Shown one piece after another: positions 8,769 to 18,075 of a stretch of DNA of 64,000 nucleotides. Every line of letters begins with the position of its first letter. Position 1 is the stretch's first letter. The translations under genes and the position numbers were made by a program. Location: NCBI RefSeq assembly GCF_011059145.1, contig NZ_JAALLT010000004.1, positions 310,001 to 374,000 on the forward strand, read 5' to 3'. Under the pieces are notes generated by a model that did no database searches, was not told the origin of the DNA, and saw only the letters and a list, made by a program, of their open reading frames with translations. This DNA is from Halalkalibaculum roseum. GTDB taxonomy: Bacteria > Bacteroidota > Rhodothermia > Balneolales > Balneolaceae.

Positions 8769-9423
8769 AATTATGAAGTCCGCATTCGGTTTTTGGGGAG
8801 TCTGCCCAGCGGCCGCTGCGACCTAAGCCGGGAACTGTACAGTGGGTACAACCTACCGAATGATATCCCTTATCTACCAGCGGGTGAAATGGTAATCCGT
8901 GATTTTCGAGATACTCATCAACCAGTGATTTGTTCCAGTCGATCAGCGGATAGAACTTCAGGATATCCGACTGCTCTTCAAGTATTCTTAAGGAGTTGCG
9001 GTAACTACTTTGGTATCCAATCAAACCGGAGACCCAAACATTATACTCCGTTTTGATATTCCTCAACGGCTCATTCTTGTTGATAGCACAACAGATTTCC
9101 GGGTCTTTGCTCCACATCTGCTGCACTTGGGTTGTCATGTGTCGCGACGGATCTGGCTTGAGGGTAATTACCTGTAAATTCAATAATCGGGTCAGCCGAT
9201 TTTTATAGTTTATTGTCTCTTTAAAGTGATAACCCGTATCTATAAAATAGATGGGACAATCGGGCTTGATTCTGCTTATGATATGCAACAGTACGGCAGA
9301 GGTGGTTCCGAAAGAAGAGGTGACCAATACTTTGTCAAAGCTGTTGAATACCTGTGCGACCCGGGCATCAACAATTTTCGACGTGAGAGCTTTGTTTATC
9401 TTATCCTTGTTTAAAAGACGCAT
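8767..9423 (-). CDS. cysH: CysH, assimilatory adenylyl-sulfate reductase of the Fe-S type
   Basis: The 218-residue protein belongs to the PAPS/APS reductase family, which reduces activated sulfate to sulfite for cysteine synthesis. The PP-loop-like start FDKVLVTSSFGTTSAVLLH and the C-terminal catalytic KTECGLH are present. It also has the cysteine pair in EICCAINK and the pair in GCTHC, the four ligands of the 4Fe-4S cluster. Enzymes with this cluster usually use APS, not PAPS. No cysD or cysN sulfurylase gene is adjacent, so the rest of the pathway must lie elsewhere. Confidence 0.93.
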   Translation of the reverse strand: MRLLNKDKINKALTSKIVDARVAQVFNSFDKVLVTSSFGTTSAVLLHIISRIKPDCPIYFIDTGYHFKETINYKNRLTRLLNLQVITLKPDPSRHMTTQVQQMWSKDPEICCAINKNEPLRNIKTEYNVWVSGLIGYQSSYRNSLRILEEQSDILKFYPLIDWNKSLVDEYLENHGLPFHPLVDKGYHSVGCTHCTVPGLGRSGRWADSPKTECGLHN

Positions 9424-9481
9424 GACAACTGACTTATGATGACAATTGTAAAATCGTGTTAATTTAAAAAATTATAGCATA

Positions 9482-10240
9482 GTGAACATTTTAAATATTG
9501 AACAGCGAGATCACACCCTTTGGGCTGCCATCAACCGCCCTGAATCGCGCAATGCCTTGAACTTTGCGCTAATGGACGCTTTGGAAAATACCATTGATCG
9601 GTTGGAGTCTGATGCATCTATCCGCACTTTTGTGCTTAGCGGGACTGATGGTCACTTCATATCGGGAGGAGACCTCCGTGAATTTCATACCATCAAAACA
9701 GCAGAAGAAGCCAAACCCATGGCAAAAAGGATGCTATCCCTCTTTAAACGAATCGAACAGCTCCCCTGCTGGACGATTGCGTGTATCAACGGGGCAGCCT
9801 ATGGCGGCGGTTGGGAAACCATGCTTGCTTTTGATTTCAGAATTGCTTCGGAAGATGCTGTCATTGGGTTTACACAAGGTAAGTTTTACCTGCCTCCGGG
9901 CTGGGGCGGACTTACCCGTCTGGTAGAAATTGTCGGCCGATCCACAGCACTGAAATGGCTGGCGGAAACCGCCGTGATTGAAGCAGATACTGCCCTTTCT
10001 CACAAATTGATCAATAGAGTGAGCATAGAGAATGAGCTGATAGACAATACCTGGCAATGGGCAGAGGAGCTGAGTCATAATGACCGTGACTTCATCAAAA
10101 CATTAAAGGAGGGTGCTCTGCGCATAACCGAAGCCCGATGGAAAGCCATACATGAGGAGCTGGATAGCTTTTCCAAATTCTGGGAAGACAAACGTCATCA
10201 TCAAAGAGTGGAGAAATTTTTGAACAGGAACAGGGATTAA
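9482..10240 (+). CDS. Enoyl-CoA hydratase/isomerase (crotonase) family protein, decarboxylase-like
   Basis: This 252-residue protein starts with GTG at 9482. The crotonase fold is recognisable: NRPESRNALNFALMDAL, the oxyanion-hole strand FISGGDLREF, and CINGAAYGGGWETMLAFDFR. The glutamate after GGGW corresponds to the first catalytic Glu of hydratases. The segment that normally supplies the second Glu (QPE) reads TQGKFYLPPGWGG, so a normal hydratase reaction is doubtful. LPPGWGG followed by TRLVEIVGRSTALKWL resembles ethylmalonyl-CoA decarboxylase-type members. It converges on the HtrA gene with 12 bases between stops. Confidence 0.85.
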   Translation: MNILNIEQRDHTLWAAINRPESRNALNFALMDALENTIDRLESDASIRTFVLSGTDGHFISGGDLREFHTIKTAEEAKPMAKRMLSLFKRIEQLPCWTIACINGAAYGGGWETMLAFDFRIASEDAVIGFTQGKFYLPPGWGGLTRLVEIVGRSTALKWLAETAVIEADTALSHKLINRVSIENELIDNTWQWAEELSHNDRDFIKTLKEGALRITEARWKAIHEELDSFSKFWEDKRHHQRVEKFLNRNRD

Positions 10241-10252
10241 ATTAACTAGCTG

Positions 10253-11479
10253 CTACTCTTCTGCTTTAGGTCTCAGTGCCATATTTGCTTCGTATCGTTG
10301 ACCTTTCCTCAATAGTTCGATACGCATCGTATCTCCTTCGGCGTACTCACGAAAGAGGGCTTTCAAATGCATCTGACTCTGCACCCGCTCGTCCCCGACT
10401 TTCAGGATGATGTCTCCGGGAACAATACCGCATTCAAATGCCGGACCGTCTTTATTGACACTGGTTACAAGCAAGCCGGGCACTTGCGGCAGGTTGTATT
10501 TTCTGACCAGCTGGTAGGTCATCTCAGTGGTTTCCATTCCGGGATTATAGGCCATAGATACTTCTCCGGTGGAGGCAAGCTGGTCGATAATTTTTTCTAC
10601 CCGGTTGCTGGGAATAGCAAATCCCAAACCTACGAAGCCGCTGCTGGTTCCTCCCGTAAAAATAAAGGTATTCACCCCGATCACTTCACCGGCACTATTC
10701 ACCAGTGGCCCGCCTGAATTCCCCCTGTTAATTGCGGCATCGGTCTGAATCATATTCAGATACACCCGGGGCTGGTTAGGATCCGGTCTGAAATCTCTGT
10801 TGACAGCACTGACTACCCCAACCGTTACCGATGGCTGGGCGGCCTCAAAGAGTCCGAAAGGATTGCCGATAGCAAGTGACCACTCTCCTACCATTACTTC
10901 ATCGGAATCACCGAACTCTACATAAGGAAACTTCCTATCAGCTTTAATTTTCAAGAGTGCCAGGTCGGCAAGTTCGTCAGCTCCCAGAATCTCTGCTTCG
11001 TATTGGGTGCCATCCGTCAGGGAAATCATAATTTTCTGAGCGTTTTTATCGGCGACATGCTCGTTGGTCACTACTAAACCGTCTTCGCTAATGATGAATC
11101 CCGACCCCATGCTGCTGAACTCGCGTTCGGTAGGAGCAAAGAAAAAACGGTTATAAAATTCATCAAATGCCAGCCGTCTTCCTCCCTGCCGAACCTCGGT
11201 TACCGTAATGCTGACGGTTGCAGGACTAACTTTTTTTACAGCCTCTGTGATGGCGGTATGGCGGCTGTTGTAAATTTGCTGATCTGCATCCTGGGTAACT
11301 GCATCCTGTGTAGTGTATCCCTCACTGTCACTCGCGGCCAGTCCCGGAGAAGTTCGAACAGGTCCGGAGTCAGCCACTGAAACAGAAGCATTATCATTAA
11401 CTGGCGCCGGTTCCTGTTGAGAACAAGCTGAAAAAAGAATAGAAATGGCTACTAGTATACCGGAAAGCGTCTTGAACAT
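10253..11479 (-). CDS. HtrA/Deg-type serine protease lipoprotein with one PDZ domain
   Basis: A 408-residue periplasmic quality-control protease. The N-terminus is a lipoprotein signal with C19 in LFSAC. A low-complexity linker rich in Asp, Ser and Val runs to about residue 70. The trypsin-like triad is H141 (VVTNEHVAD), D172 (ELADLALLK) and S255 (NRGNSGGPLV). A single PDZ domain lies at about 310-400 (LLVTSVNKDGPAFECGIVPG). A lipid anchor instead of a free periplasmic enzyme is notable for DegP-type proteins. It lies 21 bases downstream of the DHH phosphoesterase gene, probably in the same transcript. Confidence 0.95.
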   Translation of the reverse strand: MFKTLSGILVAISILFSACSQQEPAPVNDNASVSVADSGPVRTSPGLAASDSEGYTTQDAVTQDADQQIYNSRHTAITEAVKKVSPATVSITVTEVRQGGRRLAFDEFYNRFFFAPTEREFSSMGSGFIISEDGLVVTNEHVADKNAQKIMISLTDGTQYEAEILGADELADLALLKIKADRKFPYVEFGDSDEVMVGEWSLAIGNPFGLFEAAQPSVTVGVVSAVNRDFRPDPNQPRVYLNMIQTDAAINRGNSGGPLVNSAGEVIGVNTFIFTGGTSSGFVGLGFAIPSNRVEKIIDQLASTGEVSMAYNPGMETTEMTYQLVRKYNLPQVPGLLVTSVNKDGPAFECGIVPGDIILKVGDERVQSQMHLKALFREYAEGDTMRIELLRKGQRYEANMALRPKAEE

Positions 11480-11500
11480 AATTTTTATGTGAAGCAGTAA

Positions 11501-12484
11501 TTACGACTTATCAATTTCGGCCAGTTGTTTGGAACCGATGCCAACTACTTCTTTAATGGTTTCTTCAAGCGGACCGGGATGCCATGCACCCGAAGCTTTT
11601 TTGTGTCCGCCACCGCCGATTTCACGTGCCCACTTGTTCACATCTACTTCATTGCTTTTGGAGCGCAGGCTCATTTTGACCCCTTCTCCAAGGTCTTTGA
11701 ACAATATTGCGGCTTTAATACCGGCAACACTCAGCGGATAGGCTACAAAGCCCTCACAATCATCATTGGTTGTATCGGTCTCCTCCAACATTTCGCTTGT
11801 AACGTACATAGTAGCGATTTGATTGTCTTCATGCAGCTTGATAGTACTCATCGCCCTACTCAAAAGGTGAAGCTGGTTCAGACGCTTGTTTGAGAATACT
11901 TTTTCAGCAACTACGTTGGGACGAAACTCACCGATACGCAGCAGTTCCGAAGCAATATTCATTGTTTCCGGGGTGACGCTGTCATACTGCAAGGAGCCGG
12001 TGTCAGTTAGAATTCCGGTATATAGCGCCTTGGCCGATTTACTGTCGAGCTGCTTGATATCGTTTTGAAGGAAGAGATGAAAGATAAGCTCACAGGTAGA
12101 AGAAGCCTCCTCAACGGAAATAGTCATATCAAACCCATCCTGGGGATCCGGATGATGATCAACCATATAGCTGGGTTTGGGATCGTCTTCCATATACTCT
12201 GCGTAGCTTCCGAAACGAGTAGGTGAGTTTCCATCTAGCAAAAGAAATGCGTCGCACTGCTTGAGGGTCTCCTCACGGGGCTCTTCAATGGTATAAAAGT
12301 CAGTGAGCCACTGCAGGTTTAAAGGAATCTGATCATCATTGAATGCAAAAGCCCGAATTCCATTCTTTTCAAGCCATCGGCACGCCGCCACCTGGGCACC
12401 GATACAATCACCGTCCGGACGTATATGCGAATAAACACCCACTGTGCGATGTTCCTTCAATTTTGAGACCAGCTCTTCAAACAT
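11501..12484 (-). CDS. DHH/DHHA1 phosphoesterase, NrnA-like oligoribonuclease/pAp phosphatase
   Basis: This 327-residue protein has the DHH motifs in order: SHIRPDGDCIGAQVA, LLLDGNSP, MVDHHPDP, YTGILTDTG, and the DHHA1 domain ending in GGGGHKKASG. NrnA-type enzymes degrade nanoRNAs of 2-5 nucleotides and hydrolyse 3'-phosphoadenosine 5'-phosphate. The latter would fit sulfur assimilation, but the APS-type CysH nearby should not make pAp, so RNA turnover is the safer role. It is divergent from the thiamine pyrophosphokinase gene. Confidence 0.93.
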   Translation of the reverse strand: MFEELVSKLKEHRTVGVYSHIRPDGDCIGAQVAACRWLEKNGIRAFAFNDDQIPLNLQWLTDFYTIEEPREETLKQCDAFLLLDGNSPTRFGSYAEYMEDDPKPSYMVDHHPDPQDGFDMTISVEEASSTCELIFHLFLQNDIKQLDSKSAKALYTGILTDTGSLQYDSVTPETMNIASELLRIGEFRPNVVAEKVFSNKRLNQLHLLSRAMSTIKLHEDNQIATMYVTSEMLEETDTTNDDCEGFVAYPLSVAGIKAAILFKDLGEGVKMSLRSKSNEVDVNKWAREIGGGGHKKASGAWHPGPLEETIKEVVGIGSKQLAEIDKS

Positions 12485-12630
12485 GATGAAAATGAATTAT
12501 TAAGCTAAAAAATAAGCTTACTAAAATGGGGTATAGAATGGAAGAAAGCAATATTTTTTTCACCCCTTTCAACCGGCTTGATTTAATGCTTTCGAATGCT
12601 GCAAAAGAAGTTTATATATTCACCATAATC

Positions 12631-13251
12631 ATGAAAACGCTGATACTTTGTAACGGATCACCGCCTTCCAAGCAACTCTTTGGAGAATGTCTAGAGTGGG
12701 CTGATTTATTTATTGCAGCAGACGGTGGAGGCAATGTAGCACACAGCTTGAATACGCTGCCCGATATCGTTATAGGTGATCTTGACAGTTTTGAATACCC
12801 CGACAGTGAATCGTACATGGTCTTATTTGACCCTGACCAGGAGACAAATGACTTGGAAAAGGCATTGAAAAAAGCTATTGATGAAGGGGCGATGGAACTG
12901 ATTGTGTTGGGAGCGACCGGCAAGAGGCTTGACCAGACACTTAAAAATCTTTCGGTAATGAAGCAGTTCAACAACAGTTTCAACTCCCTTGTCTATAAGG
13001 ATAATTATGGTGATACCTTTATTCTTCCCGACATCTACCGAAAGGAGCTGGAACCGGGCACCCAGATTTCACTGTTCCCTTTATCAGGTGAGGTTACCGG
13101 TATTCATACCGAGGGACTGAAGTATTCCCTAACGGATGAAAAATTGATGAATGGGGTAAGGGACGGTTCATCCAATGAAGTGGTTTCAAGCCCCATTGAA
13201 ATTACCCACAAAGAGGGTGACCTTCTGATGTTCATTGCGCGAGAGAGATAG
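12631..13251 (+). CDS. Thiamine pyrophosphokinase
   Basis: A 206-residue protein that makes thiamine diphosphate from thiamine and ATP. Motifs are LCNGSPPSK at the start, FIAADGGGN, DIVIGDLDSFE, the QETNDLEKAL segment, and LGATGKRLDQTLKN, all typical of the catalytic domain; a C-terminal B1-binding part follows. The ATG at 12631 is chosen because family members begin at the first beta strand. An in-frame ATG at 12526 would add 35 residues with no resemblance to the family. No TPP riboswitch is visible upstream. Confidence 0.92.
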   Translation: MKTLILCNGSPPSKQLFGECLEWADLFIAADGGGNVAHSLNTLPDIVIGDLDSFEYPDSESYMVLFDPDQETNDLEKALKKAIDEGAMELIVLGATGKRLDQTLKNLSVMKQFNNSFNSLVYKDNYGDTFILPDIYRKELEPGTQISLFPLSGEVTGIHTEGLKYSLTDEKLMNGVRDGSSNEVVSSPIEITHKEGDLLMFIARER

Positions 13252-13369
13252 CTGAATTTCAAGCTCTTAATTAAAGGAAATTATCATAAAACCGCACTTA
13301 ACCCTCTTTAGAACGAAATGGGCTAGCCTTTTAATAAAAGCTATCTTTCAAATTATTAACCCCGAACTC

Positions 13370-13927
13370 ATTAGGTGTCATTCCGACCGAAGCGGAGGAA
13401 ACTCATCCGTTTGATAAATGAAAAACCATGTTTAAATGCAAGTAACAAACTATTCAAAATCCTTTCATTATTTGTTCTCATTTCTCCCATTGCAATGATA
13501 AATCTTGCCATTGAGGGTTTAATCTATTGATCAACTTCAACTTCTTCTCTCTACGCCATCCTTTAAGTTGTTTTTCACGACTTAGGGCCCTATCTATATA
13601 TTCAAATTCTTCATAGTATACTAGTCTCGTTACCCGATACCGGGATGTGAAGCTATTATTATCAGTTTCCCCCTTATGCCACATTACCCTATTGTAGATA
13701 TTATTGGTGACACCTACGTAAATCACTCTGGAAATACTTGCCATGATGTAAACGTAATACAGGTTATGTTTTCTTTGATAAAGCATATGGAAAAGTCTTT
13801 CTTAATAGACCATTTAAATGTCAGATCCTTACATCACCCATTAAAGTTTTATTTAGCAAATGACATGAAACACTGTTAGGGCGGATGAGATCCCTCGGCG
13901 GGGCTTCGGGATGACAAAAATTAGGTG
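13370..13927. mobile_element. Candidate mini-mobile element: GIY-YIG gene between inverted repeats and an 8-bp direct repeat
   Basis: A 33-base repeat at 13377-13409 (GTCATTCCGACCG... to CTCATCCG) is matched in inverse orientation by 13882-13915 (CGGATGAG... to CGGGATGAC). The shared outer words are GTCAT.CCGA and CTCATCCG. Only the GIY-YIG gene lies between them. The octamer ATTAGGTG occurs at 13370-13377, at the left repeat, and again at 13920-13927, four bases beyond the right repeat. An 8-bp match so close to both ends is what a target-site duplication would leave. The inserted unit would be about 540 bp. Confidence 0.6.
13478..13786 (-). CDS. GIY-YIG nuclease domain protein
   Basis: The 102-residue protein is a stand-alone GIY-YIG domain. 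YYVYIMAS and VIYVGVTNN form the two core strands, NIYNRVMWHK carries the expected arginine, SREKQLKGWRREKK supplies the catalytic Glu, and LINRLNPQWQDL the terminal Asn-Pro-x-Trp motif. Such single-domain proteins cleave DNA or are of unknown role; many are annotated as UPF0213-like. The gene lies inside a short unit bounded by inverted repeats, which suggests it may act on, or move with, those repeats. Confidence 0.9.
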   Translation of the reverse strand: MLYQRKHNLYYVYIMASISRVIYVGVTNNIYNRVMWHKGETDNNSFTSRYRVTRLVYYEEFEYIDRALSREKQLKGWRREKKLKLINRLNPQWQDLSLQWEK

Positions 13928-14220
13928 AGTTGCCAGTTTAAATAGTACCTGAACTTTTAAATTAGCCAATCCAATCTATTTACTCAGCAAATGGTGCATC
14001 AGTGTAAAGACACATGGTATTGCTCCTAATTAGACCATAGCGGATAATCAAAAATATTTCTAGATCCCTGTAAGATGCCATTCTGACTTCAGGATAGATA
14101 GTTCTTTACTTTCTACCACTTAGTACACCTGGTGGTAAGGCCGCATATAATCTTACAAATTGTTGAAGCCTTAGTTCGTAACGAATATCTTCCAGCTATT
14201 TTGAAACAAACCAGCATTCT
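13787..14220. other. Gene-free stretch upstream of the symporter
   Basis: The first 130 bases hold the right inverted repeat of the GIY-YIG unit (13882-13915) and the right copy of ATTAGGTG (13920-13927). The remaining 290 bases are AT-rich. I see no coding frame, RNA gene, clear promoter or terminator in them. Confidence 0.6.
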
Positions 14221-15663
14221 TTGAGCGAACTAAGCTTTACCCTACTGGATTGGGGAATCATCCTCTTTTATTTCTGTTTTCTGGTCTTTCTGAGTTGGAA
14301 ACGGGAAGGCGAAGACAAGGATGAAGAAGCCTTTCTCCTCTCGGGCAGGAAAATGACCTTACCTGCTTTTGTAGCTACCCTTGTCTCTACATGGTACGGG
14401 GGGATACTCGGCGTAGGTGAGTACAGCTACCAGTTCGGCATCTCGCAATGGCTATTGTTCGGTTTTCCTTTTTATATCTTCTCTGCACTCTTTGCCTGGC
14501 TGCTGGCGGGTAAAATAAGAATGAACAAGGCCCTGTCCCTCCCTGAAGCTGTCGGTAATTTTTACGGGGAGAAAGCCGGCCGTTTTTCTGCAATTCCGGT
14601 ATTTATCCTGGTTAGTCCGGCACCTTACATCCTGATGCTTGGACTCATATTTCAATACCTGACCGGGGGAGCCGGTGACTTTCTCTGGTACGCCAGTGCA
14701 GTAGCTCTCTTTTCGGTAGCCTATGTAACGTTTGGGGGCTTTAGTGCAGTCGTCCGCACGGATATGCTGCAGGTCATACTGATGTTTGCAGGATTCGCTT
14801 TTCTGCTTTTTTACGCCGGGGTTGAATTCGGTTCCTTTGGCAAATTGTGGAACGCCGTACCAGACAATTACCGTGATCTGACCGGCGGACAGGACATACA
14901 GTATATCCTTGTCTGGTTTTTCATTGCACTTTGGACCTTCGTAGACCCCAGCTTCCACCAGCGAGCTGCAGCCGCCAAAACTCCTGAAACAGCCCAAAAA
15001 GGCATATTTATTTCCATTGTCCTTTGGTCGGTATTTGACTTTATGACCCTATTCAGCGGCATGTTCGGCTGGGCCATTTTAGGACCTGACCTTGCTGAAC
15101 CGATCATGGTCTATCCCTATCTTGCCAATGAAATATTGCCTGTTGGTATGAAGGGTCTATTCTTTGTCGCACTATTGGCCATTATCATGTCAACTATGGA
15201 TAGCTACCTGTTTCTTTCCGGACAAACACTGGGAAGAGACTTGCTTGTAAAACTGTTTCCGAATAGTTCGAATAACCGACTGACCCGTATTAGTGTACTG
15301 CTCGCAGCCGTACTTGGTATCCTGTTGATTATCGTCTATCCAAGCGTCATCGACATTTGGTACGTAATTGGTTCGGTGATGATTCCTGGCATACTGTTAC
15401 CCGTACTGGGTATCTATATACGTCTGTTCACCTTGAAGAAGGGTTGGGTAGTACCCACCATGGTGGTATGTATAGGTATTTCATTGACCTGGTTAGTATT
15501 GGGAACCATTTATAGTACCGAAGCCTATTCATATACCTTCCTGGGACTCGAACCCTTCTATCCCGGGTTGTTTGCAAGTATACTATTCTGGCTATTTGGC
15601 AGAGATAAGAGTGAAGACCTGATAGCAGAAACCGAGTTCACCAGGGAATTAAAAAACGAGTAA
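14221..15663 (+). CDS. Sodium:solute symporter (SSS) family transporter
   Basis: A 480-residue integral membrane protein with about 12-13 hydrophobic segments. The SSS fold is supported by EAFLLSGRKMTLPAFVATLV and STWYGGILGVGEYSYQFG near the N-terminus (unwound TM1 region), and by ALWTFVDPSFHQRAAAAKT and LLAIIMSTMDSYLFLSGQTL later on. The start is a TTG at 14221, directly before SELSFTLLDWG; no better start is evident. The substrate cannot be told. It converges on the small gene at 15666 with two bases between stops. Confidence 0.92.
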   Translation: MSELSFTLLDWGIILFYFCFLVFLSWKREGEDKDEEAFLLSGRKMTLPAFVATLVSTWYGGILGVGEYSYQFGISQWLLFGFPFYIFSALFAWLLAGKIRMNKALSLPEAVGNFYGEKAGRFSAIPVFILVSPAPYILMLGLIFQYLTGGAGDFLWYASAVALFSVAYVTFGGFSAVVRTDMLQVILMFAGFAFLLFYAGVEFGSFGKLWNAVPDNYRDLTGGQDIQYILVWFFIALWTFVDPSFHQRAAAAKTPETAQKGIFISIVLWSVFDFMTLFSGMFGWAILGPDLAEPIMVYPYLANEILPVGMKGLFFVALLAIIMSTMDSYLFLSGQTLGRDLLVKLFPNSSNNRLTRISVLLAAVLGILLIIVYPSVIDIWYVIGSVMIPGILLPVLGIYIRLFTLKKGWVVPTMVVCIGISLTWLVLGTIYSTEAYSYTFLGLEPFYPGLFASILFWLFGRDKSEDLIAETEFTRELKNE

Positions 15664-15665
15664 GA

Positions 15666-15944
15666 TCAGGTACTTTTTAAGATGTGACCCAGGTTTAGCT
15701 TGTGGATAGGGATTAGATACTTAAGCGCCATGGCATCTTTCTGAATATTAAGCAAACCGGTGCCCCTGAAGTCTACAATACAATAACCGTCAAGCAGCCT
15801 GACTACTTCTCCGATCCCGTAATATTCGGGACAAGGACCGTAATAGACTAAGTCACCCAACTGGATATTATTATCCGCCCTGCGGTTAAATGGATAAATA
15901 ACCGGCAAACGATCCAGACGATATGATAACTTGTTTGCGCCCAT
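15666..15944 (-). CDS. Small conserved-looking hypothetical protein next to tsaE
   Basis: A 92-residue protein I do not recognise. It is predicted soluble, with a compact beta-rich centre (IQLGDLVYYGPCPEYYGIGE, then EVVRLLDGYCIVDFRG) that could form a small SH3-like or KOW-like barrel. It begins 18 bases after the tsaE stop on the same strand, so it is probably co-transcribed with tsaE. Codon use matches the neighbours. Function unknown. Confidence 0.65.
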   Translation of the reverse strand: MGANKLSYRLDRLPVIYPFNRRADNNIQLGDLVYYGPCPEYYGIGEVVRLLDGYCIVDFRGTGLLNIQKDAMALKYLIPIHKLNLGHILKST

Positions 15945-15962
15945 GGGGCTTAATATATAGGA

Positions 15963-16397
15963 TTATGTTCCTTTTTGCTGTATGACAAATTTTCGCTTTG
16001 TCGGGGCGAGTGATGTAATGGTAATCCAAACAGCTTCGGCGGGGATAATATCGCGAATCCGTTCCGGCCATTCAATAACTGAAACGCCCTCCCCATAAAA
16101 ATATTCTTCAGCACCTATCTCAATAGCCTCATGAACCGATTCCATCCGGTAACAATCAAAATGATAGAGCGGTATACTTCCCGGGTATTCATTGATCAAC
16201 GTGAAAGTAGGCGATTGTACATCCGACTCCTCTATACCAAAAGCTGTTACCATTCCCTTAACGAAATGGGTTTTCCCCGCACCGAGATCACCCTCAAGGC
16301 AGACCACATCCCCGGCCTTGAGACTCCGGGCAAAATCAGCAGCAAACTTTTTGGTCTGCTCTTCTGACTCACTTATAAATTCTTTCTCACTGCTCAT
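15963..16397 (-). CDS. tsaE: TsaE, ATPase of the tRNA threonylcarbamoyladenosine (t6A37) system
   Basis: The 144-residue protein has the Walker A GDLGAGKTHFVKGM and the family segments SPTFTLINEY and HFDCYRMES, then SVIEWPERI. It works with TsaB and TsaD to place t6A on ANN-decoding tRNAs. In several Bacteroidota tsaE sits beside porX, as it does here (111 bases apart, same strand), a neighbourhood with no obvious functional reason. Confidence 0.95.
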   Translation of the reverse strand: MSSEKEFISESEEQTKKFAADFARSLKAGDVVCLEGDLGAGKTHFVKGMVTAFGIEESDVQSPTFTLINEYPGSIPLYHFDCYRMESVHEAIEIGAEEYFYGEGVSVIEWPERIRDIIPAEAVWITITSLAPTKRKFVIQQKGT

Positions 16398-16508
16398 TTT
16401 GGTTTAGAGAAATGTTTAATACAGATATTTGTTCCTGTTTGAAAAAGTACGTCCGCTTAAGGCTGAATAATCTGCAAAGAAGTCGAAATATTAACCAAAG
16501 CACAAAAT

Positions 16509-18068
16509 CTATCTGCGCATCAATGTCTTAGGGCGTAGGGTTGCAATAGGCAAAATCATCTCTTCCATACTGGCACCGCCGTGCAGAAAAGTATCCTTAT
16601 ACCGGCTTTGGTAACGGTGATAGTTGGTCGGATAAACAAAGTAATAGTCTTCCTTAGCAATGATATAATTGTTCACTATTCCCGGGGCGGGCAATTTATA
16701 GGATGCCGGATCATCAATAAAGATGGTCGCATCCTCGTCGGCATTTAAATTTCTGCCATATTTGTAGCGCAAACTGGTTGAGGTATCCTTGTCCCCATAC
16801 ACCTTGGCATCACGAAGAGCTCTCACTGCACCGTGATCGCTGGTAATCACTATGGTAACCTCTTCGTCCGAGAGAATCTTAAATATGTCATGGAGTGAAG
16901 AGTGCTCGAACCAAGTCTTGGTAAGTCCCCGGAAAGCCGGAACATCGGGAGCAATTTCTTTAAGGATATCAGAGTCCGACCTTGAGTGAACCAGAGTATC
17001 CACGAAATTGTAGACAAAAGTGCTCAAGGGCGATTGGGTATAATTCATGATACGATCCGTTACCCGTTTCCCCTCCTCCGCATGAAGTACTTTCTCGTAT
17101 TTGGCGTTGATATTCAGTCCCTCCCGCTCCAGCTGTTTCTGCAACAGTTCCTGCTCATATTGGTTCAATGAACTCTCATCCTCCCCACTATGCCAAAGCT
17201 TCGGATATATTTCCATGATCTCCTTGGGATACAGTCCCGAAAATATAGCATTGCGGGAATAAGGTGTTGCCGTCGGCAGGATGGAATAGTAAAAATCGGT
17301 ATCGATGTTGTAATATTCAGTCAGCAGATCCTCAAAAACGAGCCATTGATCGTAGCGCATGCAGTCAATCACGAAGAACATAGTGGTCTGACCGTTCTTG
17401 ATATGCGGGAATACATATTCTCCCATAATATCTATGGAGAGCGCCGGTCGCTGGGGTGTTTTCTGATCTAACCAATTCCGATAGTGCTCTTCAATGAAAC
17501 GCCCGAACATCTTATTCGCTTCACGATACTGGTCATGCAATACCTGCAACAAGGATTCTTCGCCCGATTGCAGATCAATATCCCAACGTATCAACTGCTG
17601 ATAGATGTTGATCCAGTCTTCCCAGGTTGTTTCTTCACGAATGCGCTGGGAAATCTTGTTGAAGTTTCTCAGGTAGGACTGCGCAAATTTTTCAGAGCGA
17701 ATTCGTTTTCGGTCAAGAATACGCTTTACCGTAAGCAGGATTTGGTTCGGATTGACCGGCTTAATCAGGTAATCGGATATTTTTCCACCGATGGCATCTT
17801 CCATGATCGACTCCTCCTCACTTTTGGTGATCATAACCACAGGAAGAGAAGGCTGAATGGTTTTTATCTTATTAAGCGTAGCAAGACCGTCCATGCCCGG
17901 CATCTGTTCATCCAAAAAAACGATGTCAAAAATCCGCTCTTTAATGAGCGTAACAGCGTCATCACCGTTTGTGACAGGTGTAATTTCAAACCCTTTATTC
18001 TCCAGGAAAATAATATGGGGCTTAAGCTGATCTATTTCGTCATCAGCCCATAATATCCGATTAGACAT
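16509..18068 (-). CDS. porX: PorX, response regulator with PglZ alkaline-phosphatase-like effector domain
   Basis: A 519-residue protein. The receiver domain (1-120) has acidic residues D9 and D10, phospho-acceptor D53 in [10 protein letters not shown]81 and K103 in [10 protein letters not shown] helical middle part leads to a PglZ domain from about residue 205 with [33 protein letters not shown] and [11 protein letters not shown], which are zinc or catalytic segments of the alkaline phosphatase superfamily. PorX with sensor PorY controls the type IX secretion system in Porphyromonas. No porY or T9SS core gene lies in the window, but a T9SS-sorted protein does (20672). Confidence 0.95.
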   Translation of the reverse strand: MSNRILWADDEIDQLKPHIIFLENKGFEITPVTNGDDAVTLIKERIFDIVFLDEQMPGMDGLATLNKIKTIQPSLPVVMITKSEEESIMEDAIGGKISDYLIKPVNPNQILLTVKRILDRKRIRSEKFAQSYLRNFNKISQRIREETTWEDWINIYQQLIRWDIDLQSGEESLLQVLHDQYREANKMFGRFIEEHYRNWLDQKTPQRPALSIDIMGEYVFPHIKNGQTTMFFVIDCMRYDQWLVFEDLLTEYYNIDTDFYYSILPTATPYSRNAIFSGLYPKEIMEIYPKLWHSGEDESSLNQYEQELLQKQLEREGLNINAKYEKVLHAEEGKRVTDRIMNYTQSPLSTFVYNFVDTLVHSRSDSDILKEIAPDVPAFRGLTKTWFEHSSLHDIFKILSDEEVTIVITSDHGAVRALRDAKVYGDKDTSTSLRYKYGRNLNADEDATIFIDDPASYKLPAPGIVNNYIIAKEDYYFVYPTNYHRYQSRYKDTFLHGGASMEEMILPIATLRPKTLMRR

Positions 18069-18075
18069 TGCAGAT

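Noticed and set aside
12484-12630. A TPP riboswitch before thiamine pyrophosphokinase
   Set aside because: I could not find the conserved CUGAGA and ACCUGA elements in the short upstream region.
14452-14997. A 181-residue minus-strand frame
   Set aside because: It is antisense to the symporter and has the composition of a shadow of membrane segments.
17484-18053. A 189-residue plus-strand frame
   Set aside because: It is antisense to the porX receiver domain and has no recognisable features.
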